NCBI GenBank assembly: GCA_023014485.1
Contig: JAJOZX010007488.1
Location: 98,501 to 162,500, forward strand
Direction of reading: 5' to 3'
Source of the DNA: Bathynomus jamesi
Taxonomy: Eukaryota; Arthropoda; Malacostraca; Isopoda; Cirolanidae
Length of the DNA: 64,000 bases
Shown here: positions 35,292 to 44,641 of the stretch, one piece after another
Layout: every line of letters begins with the position of its first letter
Position numbering within the stretch: position 1 is the stretch's first letter
The notes under the pieces: model-generated
The model's database searches: none
The model's input: only the letters and a program-made list of their open reading frames with translations
What the model was told of the DNA's origin: nothing
Made by a program: the position numbers and the translations under genes

Positions 35292-35506
35292 GAGCTACGT
35301 CGTGGCCAATGTCGTAACACCGCTTCCCGGAGATCAGCAAAGTTAAGTGACATTGAGTCTGGGTAGTAGTTGGATGGGAGACCGTCCTCCGCGCTCAGAT
35401 TATGTAGCGACCCATGGTTCGGATCCCAGATAAAGCTGAAGGTCCCCTCCGTTATATGACCTTAGATGTTGCGAAGGAGGTTAAACAACTCCAATAAACC
35501 ATCCCG
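35292..35506 (+). mobile_element. 5S rRNA-derived SINE
   Basis: The first 95 or so bases resemble 5S rRNA from its middle to the promoter end: GATCAGCAAAGTTAAGTGAC, then GGGTAGTAGTTGGATGGGAG and ACCG. These are the internal RNA polymerase III boxes. A non-5S body of about 110 bases follows (CCATGGTTCGGATCCCAGAT...). AATCTATC flanks both ends (35284-35291 and 35507-35514), an 8-bp target duplication. A truncated 5S gene would lack the body and the duplication. Confidence 0.8.
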
Positions 35507-35613
35507 AATCTATCAGAAAACTTTATTTCATTGAATCTTCTAAGATGTATAATTTTACTTCGTAATTTAAATCAGAACTTCAAATCAACCACGATTCTAT
35601 TTATCTATCCATC

Positions 35614-35647
<34 letters not shown>

Positions 35648-35756
35648 TATACACACACGCCTTTCAACCTTTGAAATTAGCCAATGGTGCGCGACTTCTG
35701 AGACACCCTATATATATATATATATGCAATAAAATAATCACAGAACAACACGTGAT

Positions 35757-35912
35757 CTTTTTAATAAGCAAACAACTACAGGGAAAAGGAAAAGGAAACA
35801 CGAAATCCGAGCGCTTTCGTGATATATTCACATCTTCAGGGACAAAAAGATGTGAATATATCACGAAAGCGCTCGGATTTCGTGTTTCCTTTTCCCTGTG
35901 GTTGTTTGCTTA
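35757..35912. mobile_element. Mirror-image Penelope-like tip with hammerhead-like cores
   Basis: The arms GCAAACAACTACAGGGAAAA and TTTTCCCTGTGGTTGTTTGC face each other around 35838. The minus strand holds a full core (CCCTGAAGATGTG, ATATATC, ACGAAAGCGCTCGG). The plus strand holds the same with the CUGA part altered (GACAAAAAGATGTG). It is a miniature palindrome made only of terminal-repeat tips. Confidence 0.78.
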
Positions 35913-35920
35913 TATATATA

Positions 35921-37133
35921 CAGGGTGTCCCATAAGTCCGGCATCATAGGAGAAATTCATATTTTTCTATTTCTACAAACCATAATTCATATTTCTCTCT
36001 TTCTACAGGCCATAATGTCTGTGAGCAAGGAAGAATGAATCCAGATAATTCTACTCATAGGAAATCGGAGTCAAAGAGAGGCCGCTGCTGAATTTAACAG
36101 ACTGCATCCAGACCGCGAGCCAATAACACAGAGTTGTGTTAGCAGACTTGTTGCAAAGTTTAAGGAAACAGGATCCATAGAAGATAAACCACGCAGTGGA
36201 CTTTCAAGGAGGTCCACTGACGATGATACAGCGACTGCTATCCTGGCTCATTTTAACAGAAGTCCCAATAAGTCTCTTCGGCGATTGTCCGCCGAGACAG
36301 GAGTGTCGAAAAATAGCATCCATCGCATTTTTCAGGCTCACAAATGGCATCCATATAAACTTCAGATCCTACAGAAATTAAGCGATGATGATCCCGACCG
36401 GCGGATGGAATTTTGTGAATGGGCTACGGAACAATATGCTCGGGATGCCAATTTCCCGTCCACCATTCTGTTCAGTGACGAGGCTGTTTTTTATGGAAAT
36501 GGTGAGGTAAATCGACAGAACACCCGCTACTGGTCTCAAAACAACCCTCACTGGTATACCTCTTCAAAGGAACAAGGTGCATCTCGGGTGATGGTATGGT
36601 GTGGCATTTGGAAGGATCGCATCATAGGCCCCCTCTTTTTCGATGAACATGTCACTGGAGGCACCTACCTACGTATGCTCAAGGAAGGAGCATTTCCCAG
36701 TGTCTTGAACGAAAAAGAAAATTTCCCAACATGGTCCCAGCAAGACGGCGCTCCTGCACATTACAGCACCCAAGTAAGGGAATACCTGTACCAACAATTC
36801 CCTGGTCATTGGATAGGACGTCGAGGGCCTGTGGAATGGCCAGCTAGAAGCCCGGATCTCACGCCACTAGATTTTTATCTCTGGGGTCACTTGAAAGCGC
36901 TGGTATACGCAGAGAAAATTAGGAGTGTTGAACATTTGCGGCAGCGCATTATTGGGGCATGTAACACCATTACTCCTGACATCATTCACCGTGTGCTTGC
37001 TGACTGGGTATCACGTCTGAGTTTGTGTACTGAAAACAATGGTTGACATATTGAGCACGTTCTGTAAATAAAAGCTTTTGTTTTGCCTTTTTTTATTATT
37101 TTTCCTATGATGTCGGACTTATGGGACACCCTG
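35921..37133 (+). mobile_element. Near-complete DD41D Tc1/mariner element
   Basis: The ends are CAGGGTGTCCCATAAGTCCG and its complement, each about 30 bp with one mismatch block, inside TATATA on both sides (TA target). The element is 1213 bp and carries a single transposase gene with only two premature stops. Confidence 0.95.
36015..37077 (+). pseudogene. DD41D (rosa-like) transposase, two nonsense codons
   Basis: One continuous frame starts at ATG 36015 (SVSKEE), with a TGA at 36036 in place of an arginine codon. It then reads IQIILLIGNRSQREAAAEFN and CVSRLVAKFKETGSIEDKPR (helix-turn-helix) and LRRLSAETGVSKNSIHRIFQ (second helix-turn-helix). The catalytic triad is D in TILFSDEAVFYGNG, D in TWSQQDGAPAHYS and D in ARSPDLTPLDFYLWG, with 41 residues between the last two. 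It ends LSLCTENNG with TGA at 37044, where relatives continue GGHIE. HIEHVL and TAA follow in frame. The DD41D spacing is that of the rosa-like group. The early stop is a C-to-T change, compatible with CpG decay. Confidence 0.92.
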
Positions 37134-37780
<647 letters not shown>

Positions 37781-39036
37781 CAGGGTGTTTGAAAACTTTC
37801 TGTACAAATTGTAATGGGGGATAGGCAACACCAAGACAAACCCTTTTCGTCTATAAGTGTATGTCCGCTGACGTCACCATTCGGCGCGAGAGGGCGCCGC
37901 TGCAATTGGCTAAAAGGTGAAGTGGGCTAGACTCGCGCTTGCCGCGGGCATTCTTAAATCGGACGTAGTACACGTAACATGGAGCGCTTCACGACTGCTG
38001 AGATGGCTGACATGCATATGGTGTATGGGGCTGCCAATGGAAACGGAAGAGCTGCTGTGAGGTTGTACCGACAGCGCTTCCCAAACAGACGTGTGCCAAA
38101 CCACCAAACGTTTGCGCATTTGCATCGGCGACTGCGAGAAACTGGAACATTCCATGCAAACATGCATGACACTGGTCGGGAGAGAAACGTGCGCACTCCT
38201 GACATGGAAGAAGAAATCCTACGGCGATTTGAGGACAATCCAAGCGCAACCACGCGAGGTGTTGCACGTATCCTCGGTGTGAACCACGACCTGGTCTGGA
38301 GTGTGTTGCAAGAGCAGCAGTTACATCTGTTTCATCGTCAGAGAGTCCAGGCATTACAATCTCGGGATTACCCTCTTCGTGTGGAATTCGCACGCTGGTT
38401 TCTGCAGCAGCGGATATTTCTTGAAGAAACGTTGCCGGAACTGCTGGAAGATGGTCCCGTGGCTATTCGTAGACGAATGTGGTTTCAACACGACGGGGCA
38501 CCAGCACACTCCAGCAACGATGTGCGGGATTATCTGAACGCCACTTTTGGGGACCGATGGATAGGCCGGGGTGGGCCCGTAGCCTGGCCACCGAGATCGC
38601 CCGATTTAACATGCCTCGATTTCTTCCTGTGGGGACACATGAAGAACCTCGTGTACGAGACTCCCATTTACTCAGAAGACCTCGTAGCAAGAATCGCTGT
38701 CGCCGCTGGAACTGTTCCCGAAATGCCGGGAATCTTTCGACGTGTACGTCGTTCAATGCTTCGACGCTGTCGGGCATGCATTGATGCTACCGGTCGCAAC
38801 TTTCAGCACCTTTAAATAACATGCCTTCTTTAAATAAACATGTTACGCGTACTACGTCCGATTTAAGAATGCCCGCGGCAAGCGCGAGTCTAGCCCACTT
38901 CACCTTTTAGCCAATTGCAGCGGCGCCCTCTCGCGCCGAATGGTGACGTCAGCGGACATACACTTATAGACGAAAAGGGTTTGTCTTGGTGTTGCCTATC
39001 CCCCATTACAATTTGTACAGAAAGTTTTCAAACACC

Positions 39037-39039
<3 letters not shown>
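37781..39039 (+). mobile_element. DD41D element with 198-bp inverted repeats
   Basis: The left end 37781-37978 and right end 38842-39039 are, as far as I can compare, near-perfect inverted copies from CAGGGTGTTTGAAAACTTTC to ACACGTAAC/GTTACGCGT. The left repeat ends one base before the start codon of the gene. TA tracts flank both sides. The near identity of the two ends suggests recent mobility or conversion. Confidence 0.95.
37979..38815 (+). CDS. Transposase-like protein lacking the first catalytic aspartate
   Basis: An open frame of 278 codons starts at ATG 37979, right after the inverted repeat. N-terminal helix-turn-helix: ERFTTAEMADMHMVYGAANG then RVPNHQTFAHLHRRLRETGT. Second helix-turn-helix: RGVARILGVNHDLVWSVLQE. 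At RVEFARWFLQQ it jumps to RIFLEETLPELLEDGPVAIR, so the usual block with the first catalytic aspartate (normally about 70-80 residues) is missing, in frame. The other two are present: MWFQHDGAPAHSSNDVRDYL and PRSPDLTCLDFFLWG, 41 residues apart. It ends with a stop before AATAAA-like sequence. It keeps DNA-binding parts without a complete active site, so it cannot cut; whether it binds ends or represses relatives is inference. Confidence 0.85.
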   Translation: MERFTTAEMADMHMVYGAANGNGRAAVRLYRQRFPNRRVPNHQTFAHLHRRLRETGTFHANMHDTGRERNVRTPDMEEEILRRFEDNPSATTRGVARILGVNHDLVWSVLQEQQLHLFHRQRVQALQSRDYPLRVEFARWFLQQRIFLEETLPELLEDGPVAIRRRMWFQHDGAPAHSSNDVRDYLNATFGDRWIGRGGPVAWPPRSPDLTCLDFFLWGHMKNLVYETPIYSEDLVARIAVAAGTVPEMPGIFRRVRRSMLRRCRACIDATGRNFQHL

Positions 39040-39068
<29 letters not shown>

Positions 39069-39105
39069 GAATGAACTCAGAATGGTCCCCTGAGTTTTTT
39101 ATGAT

Positions 39106-39265
39106 ACACACAGACCCTGCATGGAACAAGTGACCCGTTGCCCACGTCGGGCTAGCATCATGAAAAAGAAAAACTATGGTATTTATCATTTACCATTACT
39201 TATTCGGACTATAGTGGATTTAATTATCCCAGAAGAGTTCCTTGTTCCATCCACGGTCTGTGTGT
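39106..39265. mobile_element. 160-bp MITE of unknown family
   Basis: ACACACAGACCCTGCATGGA and, from the right on the other strand, ACACACAGACCGTGGATGGA, both followed by ACAAG, form about 25-bp imperfect inverted ends. The interior is non-coding. Confidence 0.65.
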
Positions 39266-39344
39266 ATTATATATATATATATATATATGTGGTGCTTTCA
39301 TGGTAGACCCAGATTAGGACCAGTATACATGAATATGTGTAGAA

Positions 39345-40420
39345 GTAGTGGTCAGTATAAGGCGGCCATAAGGCGAAGTAAACAGGAAGAAGAATCTATT
39401 CGAGCATCAAAAGCCTGTGAAGCTCGCATAAATAACGATACTAACAAATTTTGGAAATTTGTTAAGAATCAAACGGGTGTCAAAAATGTCCTCCCTCCGA
39501 CAATCGATGGGGTGGCGGGGGAGGATGAAATTGCAAAGCTGTGAAAAAATCACTACTCTAACATTCTTAATAGTGTGAGTAGGGATAATCTTAAGATAGA
39601 TTGCAGCGAAACGACTGTGGAAGGGACAAGGGAAAATACTTTGATATCAGTTTCTGAAGTAAAGAGGTTAATGAAAGAGTTAAATACTGGTTCTGCGTCA
39701 GGGGTAGATGACTTATCGAATGAGCACTTAAAATATGCCAATGACGTAGTATGTCTGCATATATCATTGCTCCTATCAGCCATGCTTGTTCATAGCTATA
39801 TCCCTGCAGAGTTCATGAGGGTATATATCTTGCCCCTGGTCAAAAATAAATACGGAGACATTCTGTCCAGCAATAATTACAGGCATATTGCTGTCGCTTC
39901 CTGCTTCTCGAAACTACTAGAAAAACTCTTGTTACGCCGATTAAATGATTTCCTATGGACATCTAATGAGTTTGGTTTTAAAAGGTCCCACTCAACTGAC
40001 CTGTGTATCTATGTACTTAAAGAAACAATATCTAAATACATTGACAGTAATTCAACGATTTATGGATGTTTCCTAGATATAAGTATGGCATATGATAGAG
40101 TGAATCACAATATTTTATTTAAAAAACTAGAAGACAGGAAGGTTCCCATGTACATATTAAATGTATCGAAATTTTGGTATTCCCACCAATCTTTCACCGT
40201 TAGGTAGGGCAATGTACTCTCCGAGTGTTTTGGCTCCTCTTGCGAGGTGAGACAAGGCTCCTTGCTCTCCCCAATGCTGTTTAATGTGTATGTTGACGGA
40301 TTAATTGCTTCACTTAATGAGGCAACAGTGGAATGTTGTCTAGATAACACAAGGATAAATAACTTAGTTTATGCCGATGATATGGTGTTAATAAGCCCTC
40401 TGTTAAAGGTCTGGATCGGC
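39345..40420 (+). pseudogene. Reverse transcriptase of LINE family 5
   Basis: The linker ARINNDTNKFWKFVKNQTGV leads to a stop at 39542. RT starts with LNTGSASGVDDLSNEHLKYA, then NNYRHIAVASCFSKLLEKLL and FGFKRSHSTDLCIYVLKETI. The first catalytic block is IYGCFLDISMAYDRVNHNIL. It stops at 40204 and resumes CEVRQGSLLSPMLFNVYVDG and NLVYADDMVLISP, with an intact YADD. The frame then shifts before the thumb. At least two stops and one shift show it is inactive. Confidence 0.88.
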
Positions 40421-40603
40421 AACTAAAAGTCTGCGAAGTGTATTCGCAGAAACATGATATTCTTTTTAATGTTACAAAAACCAAGGTTTTGCAATTTCAT
40501 CCTAAAAGCTGTAATCAACAAGCTGATATCGGTTTAAAATGAATGGTGAAGTAATTGAGGCAGTACAAGAGTTAAAGTATTTTGGTCAAACTATTACCAG
40601 CTC

Positions 40604-40691
40604 ATGCAAAAAACTTCACTTTTTTCTACATGAAGGTCAAAATATGATAATTAAAACCCACTCTGTCTATTAGAGTGGGTTTTAATTATCA
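40604..40691. mobile_element. 88-bp hairpin insertion with 12-bp target duplication
   Basis: TATTACCAGCTC occurs on both sides (40592-40603 and 40692-40703), and removing one copy with the insert restores the LINE reading (TITSSLSDDLDI). Most of the insert is a 24-bp perfect stem (40641-40664 with 40672-40695, AATATGATAATTAAAACCCA...) around a 7-base loop. I do not recognise the family. Confidence 0.8.
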
Positions 40692-40695
40692 TATT

Positions 40696-41007
40696 ACCAG
40701 CTCCTTGAGTGATGACTTGGATATAAGAAAACAATATCGAAGCCTGTGTGCTAAAGCGAATATGACCACAAGGAACTTTCGATTCTGTACAAGTGAAGCT
40801 AAAGAGACGCTCTTTCGTACTTTCTGCAGTAATATATACGGACAGCAACTGTGGATGAATTATAAAAAAGGTTCTGGCAGGACCCTAAATTTGCTGTACA
40901 ACAGGTCTTTTAGACTCCTACATCAATTACCCCCGAGATGCTCAGCTTCGCAAATGTTTGGTACTCTCAATGTCCCGAGCTTCCCGGAGGTAACAAGACG
41001 TGCTTAA
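40696..41007 (+). pseudogene. C-terminal part of LINE family 5 ORF2
   Basis: After the hairpin insert the frame reads ITSSLSDDLDIRKQYRSLCA, KANMTTRNFRFCTSEAKETL and LFRTFCSNIYGQQLWMNYKK, ending at TRRA. This is the post-RT region of the same LINE ORF2. Confidence 0.8.
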
Positions 41008-41269
41008 TACAGTCTAATGCAAAGAATTAAAAAATCAACCAACCCGATTATCCAAGCTATCCCTGAGTCCTGCCATTTATCCTCTAAGCTATGGAATTTT
41101 TGGTACGAAAACGTCTGTCTGCAGCTCCATTTAACTTCGACAGTGCAGTATTATTTCTAATCAATTGTATATATTTCTATCCTTAGTATGTGAACTGTCA
41201 TTGTATTAATAATATTTGTCATACGGACTATAGTGTGCCAATAAACCTTTCATTTCATTTTCATATATA

Positions 41270-41292
41270 CTGTATATATATATATATATATC

Positions 41293-41325
<33 letters not shown>
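41270..41325. repeat. (AT)n microsatellite
   Basis: A TA run with one TCTATTA interruption lies before the palindromic element. Confidence 0.93.
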
Positions 41326-41328
<3 letters not shown>

Positions 41329-41523
41329 GGTGTACATAAAGTCAGGATCTATTTTTGTGAAGCACTTGGAAATTATATGGAATTCAATCATAAAATGATA
41401 AAGTGGTAACATTTATTAAATAATTAAGAGTAGGATTCGACGTGACGCCCGTCAGTATCCCTGCACAGTTCAAATCATTCCGCAGCATTTCTAAACACAT
41501 TCTGGAGCATTTGCGGGGTTATG

Positions 41524-41817
41524 TTATCTGCAGCAGTTTCGTATACGTGTACGTAAGTTTTCAAGACTCGTAATCTTCGTCTGATAGAGGTGCGATTTGA
41601 TAAAGCCCCATGCAAAGAAATCTAAAGGGGTTAAATCTGGTGATGTCGCTGGCCAAGGTCTGTTGCTTCCGCGTCCGATCCAGCGATTTGGAAAACGTCC
41701 ATTTAGATAATCCTGAACAATTTTGGCATAGTGACAAGGAGCACCATCATGTTGATAGACGACGGTACTAACAATCCTATCCCCGTCGTCTATCAACATG
41801 ATGGTGCTCCTTGTCAC
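41524..41817 (-). pseudogene. DD41D transposase C-terminal half, left arm
   Basis: The sequence reads VVYQHDGAPCHYAKIVQDYL, NGRFPNRWIGRGSNRPWPAT and SPDLTPLDFFAWGFIKSHLY. The second and third aspartates are present, 41 residues apart. The arm ends ENLRTRIRNCC where the frame slips. Confidence 0.85.
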
Positions 41818-42128
41818 TATGCCAAAATTGTTCAGGATTATCTAAATGGACTTTTTCCAAATCGCTGGATCGGACGCGGAAGCAACAAACCTTGGCCAGC
41901 GAGATCACCAGATCAGATTTAACCCCTTTAGATTTCTTTGCATGGGGCTTTATCGAATCGCACGTCTATCAGACGAAGATTACGAGTCTTAAAAACTTAC
42001 GTACACGTATACGAACTGCTGCAGATAACATAACCCCGCAAATGCTCCAGAATGTGTTTAGAAATGCTGCGGAACGATTTGAACTGTGCAGGGATACTGA
42101 TGGGCGTCACGTCGAATCCTACTCTTAA
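41731..42128 (+). pseudogene. DD41D transposase C-terminal half, right arm
   Basis: The mirror partner reads VVYQHDGAPCHYAKIVQDYL and WIGRGSNKPWPARSPDQI; a small insertion near 41912 (AGATCACCAGATC) breaks the frame. DLTPLDFFAWGFIESHVYQT and RFELCRDTDGRHVESYS follow before a stop at 42126. This arm keeps the C-terminus that the left arm also has out of frame. Confidence 0.85.
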
Positions 42129-42246
42129 TTATTTAATAAATGTTACCACTTTATCATTTTATGATTGAATTCCATATAATTTCCAAGTGCTTCACAAAAA
42201 TAGATCCTGACTTTATGTACACACTGTATATATATATTATGTATAT

Positions 42247-42440
42247 GTAAAGAACGACGCTTGTGTAGAAGAGCGTTCCGCACAAGATGAGGAGGGAGAA
42301 CGAGCAAATGAAAAATGAGGTACCTCCCAGGAATCGAACCCGGGATCATCCAATTGCCGGTCGGATATGCTAACCACTGCACCAAGGACCCCGATTGGTC
42401 AGTACTCGTAATTCTCCTACATACGAGCGGAATCAAATGC
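42247..42440 (-). mobile_element. tRNA-derived SINE, minus-strand copy
   Basis: On the minus strand the tRNA-like head (42319-42392) has box A TGGTGCAGTGGTTAGCATAT and box B GGTTCGATTCC. The non-tRNA body and AAAGAACGACGCTTG tail match the next two copies. The acceptor ends pair poorly, so it is not a working tRNA gene. Confidence 0.85.
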
Positions 42441-42442
42441 CC

Positions 42443-42640
42443 TGAATGTAGGAGAATTATGAGTACTGACTAATCGGGGTCCTTGGTGCAGTGGTTAGCA
42501 TATCCGACCGGCAATTGGATGATCCCGGGTTCGATTCCTGGGAGGTACCTCATTTTTCATTTGCTCGTTCTCCTCCTCATCTTGTGCGGAACGCTCTTCT
42601 ACACAAGAGTCGTTCTTTACATTAATTATACTGCGTGTTG
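42443..42640 (+). mobile_element. tRNA-derived SINE, plus copy 1
   Basis: The tRNA-like head at 42476-42549 has the same boxes A and B. The body runs to CGTTCTTTACATTAATTATA. It lies head to head with the minus copy. Confidence 0.85.
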
Positions 42641-42699
42641 TTTGCAGTTAAAATGTATATATGTACGGCATGCGAAGGTGCCCCCTCAGGGCATTTGAT

Positions 42700-42905
42700 T
42701 CCGCTCGTATGTAGGAGAATTACGAGTACTGACTAATCGGGGTCCTTGGTGCAATGGTTAGCATATCCGACCGGCAATTGGATGATCCCGGGTTCGATTC
42801 CTGGGAGGTACCTCATTTTTCATTTGCTCGTTCTCCCTCCTCATCTTGTGCGGAACGCTCTTCTCTTCTACACAAGCGTCGTTCTTTACATTTATTATAC
42901 TGTGT
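42700..42905 (+). mobile_element. tRNA-derived SINE, plus copy 2
   Basis: The head at 42739-42813 differs from copy 1 by single bases. The repeat period to copy 1 is about 263 bases and includes the intervening TTGCAGTTAAAA sequence, so this looks like a tandem duplication rather than an independent insertion. Confidence 0.85.
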
Positions 42906-42920
42906 TTTGTTTGCAGTTAA

Positions 42921-42923
<3 letters not shown>

Positions 42924-42983
<60 letters not shown>
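42924..42983. repeat. (AT)n microsatellite
   Basis: About 60 bases of TA repeats follow the SINE tail. Confidence 0.97.
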
Positions 42984-42986
<3 letters not shown>

Positions 42987-43330
42987 TATTCAACCATCCA
43001 CCGCTCATTCAGCCATCCACATCCTTGCAGTAAAGATGTACCATTCGAAGTTCTTGCTTGATTTTGTATATTTTGAAAGATACGTGTACGTGAGGATTCT
43101 TTCTTTAGATTTCGTGTATTTACACACAAAATCTTTTCCATCCACAACGGTGTTTAATATTTTGAATGTGTAAAATATTGTGTGATTAATATTTGCTTAT
43201 AATTTATTGTAAAAATGCCGTTTACCAAGTACTCGTGTGCAAACTGCGCGTTCGACTTTGTTGTATTTTATAGGCTCGTTTACATATATATCACGAGCAA
43301 AGGGGAAAGAGAAGCAGGTTCGAGAGACAA

Positions 43331-43681
43331 ATGAGGTCATTGTTCCGAAAGAGAAAAAGAGTGACTGCAAAATTAAGTAACTGTAAAGATAACAACATCA
43401 GAAAAATATTAAATGATAAACTGCAGAGTATCGATGACGTCATACAGGAACTAATTGAGAAGCATACAGAAAAAGAAGGCGACGCTATAGAAGTGATAAA
43501 GGTTAACTCAAAGTACTTCTATAATTTTGCAAAAATAAAGTCGAAAAACCATGCGACTATTGGACCTTTCAAAAACGAAGACAGTGCTTTATCTGATGAT
43601 CTAACAGAAGTATCCGAAATATTAAGAGCTCAGTACGAAACTACGAATCATCTTTCAGTATCCCAAAAACTGACAAACTGA
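43331..43681 (+). pseudogene. Linker region of LINE family 1 ORF2
   Basis: It reads RKRVTAKLSNCKDNNIRKIL, NDKLQSIDDVIQELIEKHTE and INSKYFYNFAKIKSKN-type text (here VNSKYFYNFAKIKSKNHATI). It is the segment between endonuclease and RT, matching 1-300 of the window with different frame breaks. Confidence 0.82.
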
Positions 43682-43936
43682 TATGCTATAGAAACGCGTT
43701 CTTTGAAGAACTACAAGGGGAAAGTATAACGGACTTCGACTTTACGAGAGATGATATTACACAAGCTACAGGGAAACTAAAAGCACACTCAGTGGCAGGA
43801 CCGGACAAATGGAATACCACACTGATCAAAAACTGCAAGAATGCAATCGCTGAGCCCAATATTGGATATGGAGACGATCACTAGACACGGGAGAAATACC
43901 GAGCATCCTGAAGAGCGTGAACATAGTCCCAATATA

Positions 43937-44611
43937 CAGGGTGTCTCAAAAGTCACTATCTATTTCGGTGACATTAGATGTTTTTTTAAAAAATGCTATG
44001 CTGGCATAAAGATATGTACTTCTGGTGCAAATTTGTGTATTTAAAAAAAGTTAATTGGTTTATTTCGAATTTTGTGTAATTTATAAATTTACCTTGACAT
44101 GCTTGAACAATTCCTCGAACCTCAACTTCTTACAGATGGCATTCTTGACACAGTAGTTTTTCAGCAGGATGGAGCACCGTGCTATTATGCAATAATTGTA
44201 CGTGATTATCTTGACAGACGCTTCCCCGGTCGCTGGATTGGTCGTGGAGGAACACAACCATGGGCAGCACGTTCACCCGATTTAACACCATTAGATTTTT
44301 TCGCCTGGGGTTTCATTAAGTCTAAGGTGTACACTGGTAGAAGAATTAGTGATGTAGCCGAACTTCGAAATCGTATTACCGATGCAGTTCAGAAAATAAC
44401 ACCTCAAATGCTGGAAAGTGTGTTCCGGGAAACAACTTATCGCTTTGAGCTCTGTAGAGACACTGATGGTCGCCATGTGGAGACAGATAAATAAATAGCA
44501 CTAATTCTTTGTGGCACTTACTTTGAAATAAATATATTTTTCATGTCTTAAACCAGTTTTTCGTAATTCTCATTATTTTTAAAAATAGATAGTGACTTTT
44601 GAGACACCCTG
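43937..44611 (+). mobile_element. 675-bp mariner-type element inserted at TA in a LINE
   Basis: The ends are CAGGGTGTCTCAAAAGTCAC and its complement, with TA on both sides (43935-43936 and 44612-44613). The undisrupted LINE in copy A shows one TA-containing site (CCCAGTATGTAAAGG), so the target duplication is directly visible. The 5' half of the transposase is deleted. Confidence 0.96.
44099..44494 (+). pseudogene. DD41D transposase C-terminal half
   Basis: An uninterrupted frame of 131 codons reads EQFLEPQLLTDGILDTVVFQ, QDGAPCYYAIIVRDYLDRRF, RSPDLTPLDFFAWGFIKSKV and RFELCRDTDGRHVETDK before a stop. The second and third catalytic aspartates are 41 residues apart. The first aspartate and the DNA-binding half are missing through an internal deletion, so it cannot act alone. 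The intact remaining frame suggests the deletion is young. Confidence 0.87.
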
Positions 44612-44641
44612 TATAAAGGGGGAGAGCGACCCGAGGCCAAA

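Larger units (their letters stand above)
39290..41262 (+). mobile_element. Non-LTR retrotransposon (LINE family 5), 5' truncated
   Basis: The copy runs from the linker (about 39345) through RT to a 3' tail ending TTTCATTTCATTTTCATATA. It carries a hairpin insertion at 40604. It differs in sequence from families 1-4. The (TTCATT)n-like end is typical of a LINE 3' terminus. Confidence 0.9.
41326..42226. mobile_element. Palindromic DD41D element built from two 3' halves
   Basis: The ends are CAGGGTGTACATAAAGTCAG and a complement with CACACTG. The arms (about 441 bp, 41326-41766 and 41784-42226) mirror each other around 41775. Both arms encode the C-terminal half of one transposase, facing outwards. 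The helix-turn-helix half is absent. A solo arm lies at 13833. Confidence 0.93.

Noticed and set aside
35292..35400. Functional 5S rRNA gene
   Set aside because: The 5' third is missing, there are many mismatches, and a SINE body and target duplication are present.
42476..42549. Functional tRNA gene
   Set aside because: Boxes A and B are good, but the acceptor ends pair poorly and the unit is repeated with a SINE body.
42754..43173. 139-codon frame and its relatives starting MVQWLAYPTGNW
   Set aside because: They are a translation of the tRNA-SINE and the adjoining (AT)n.
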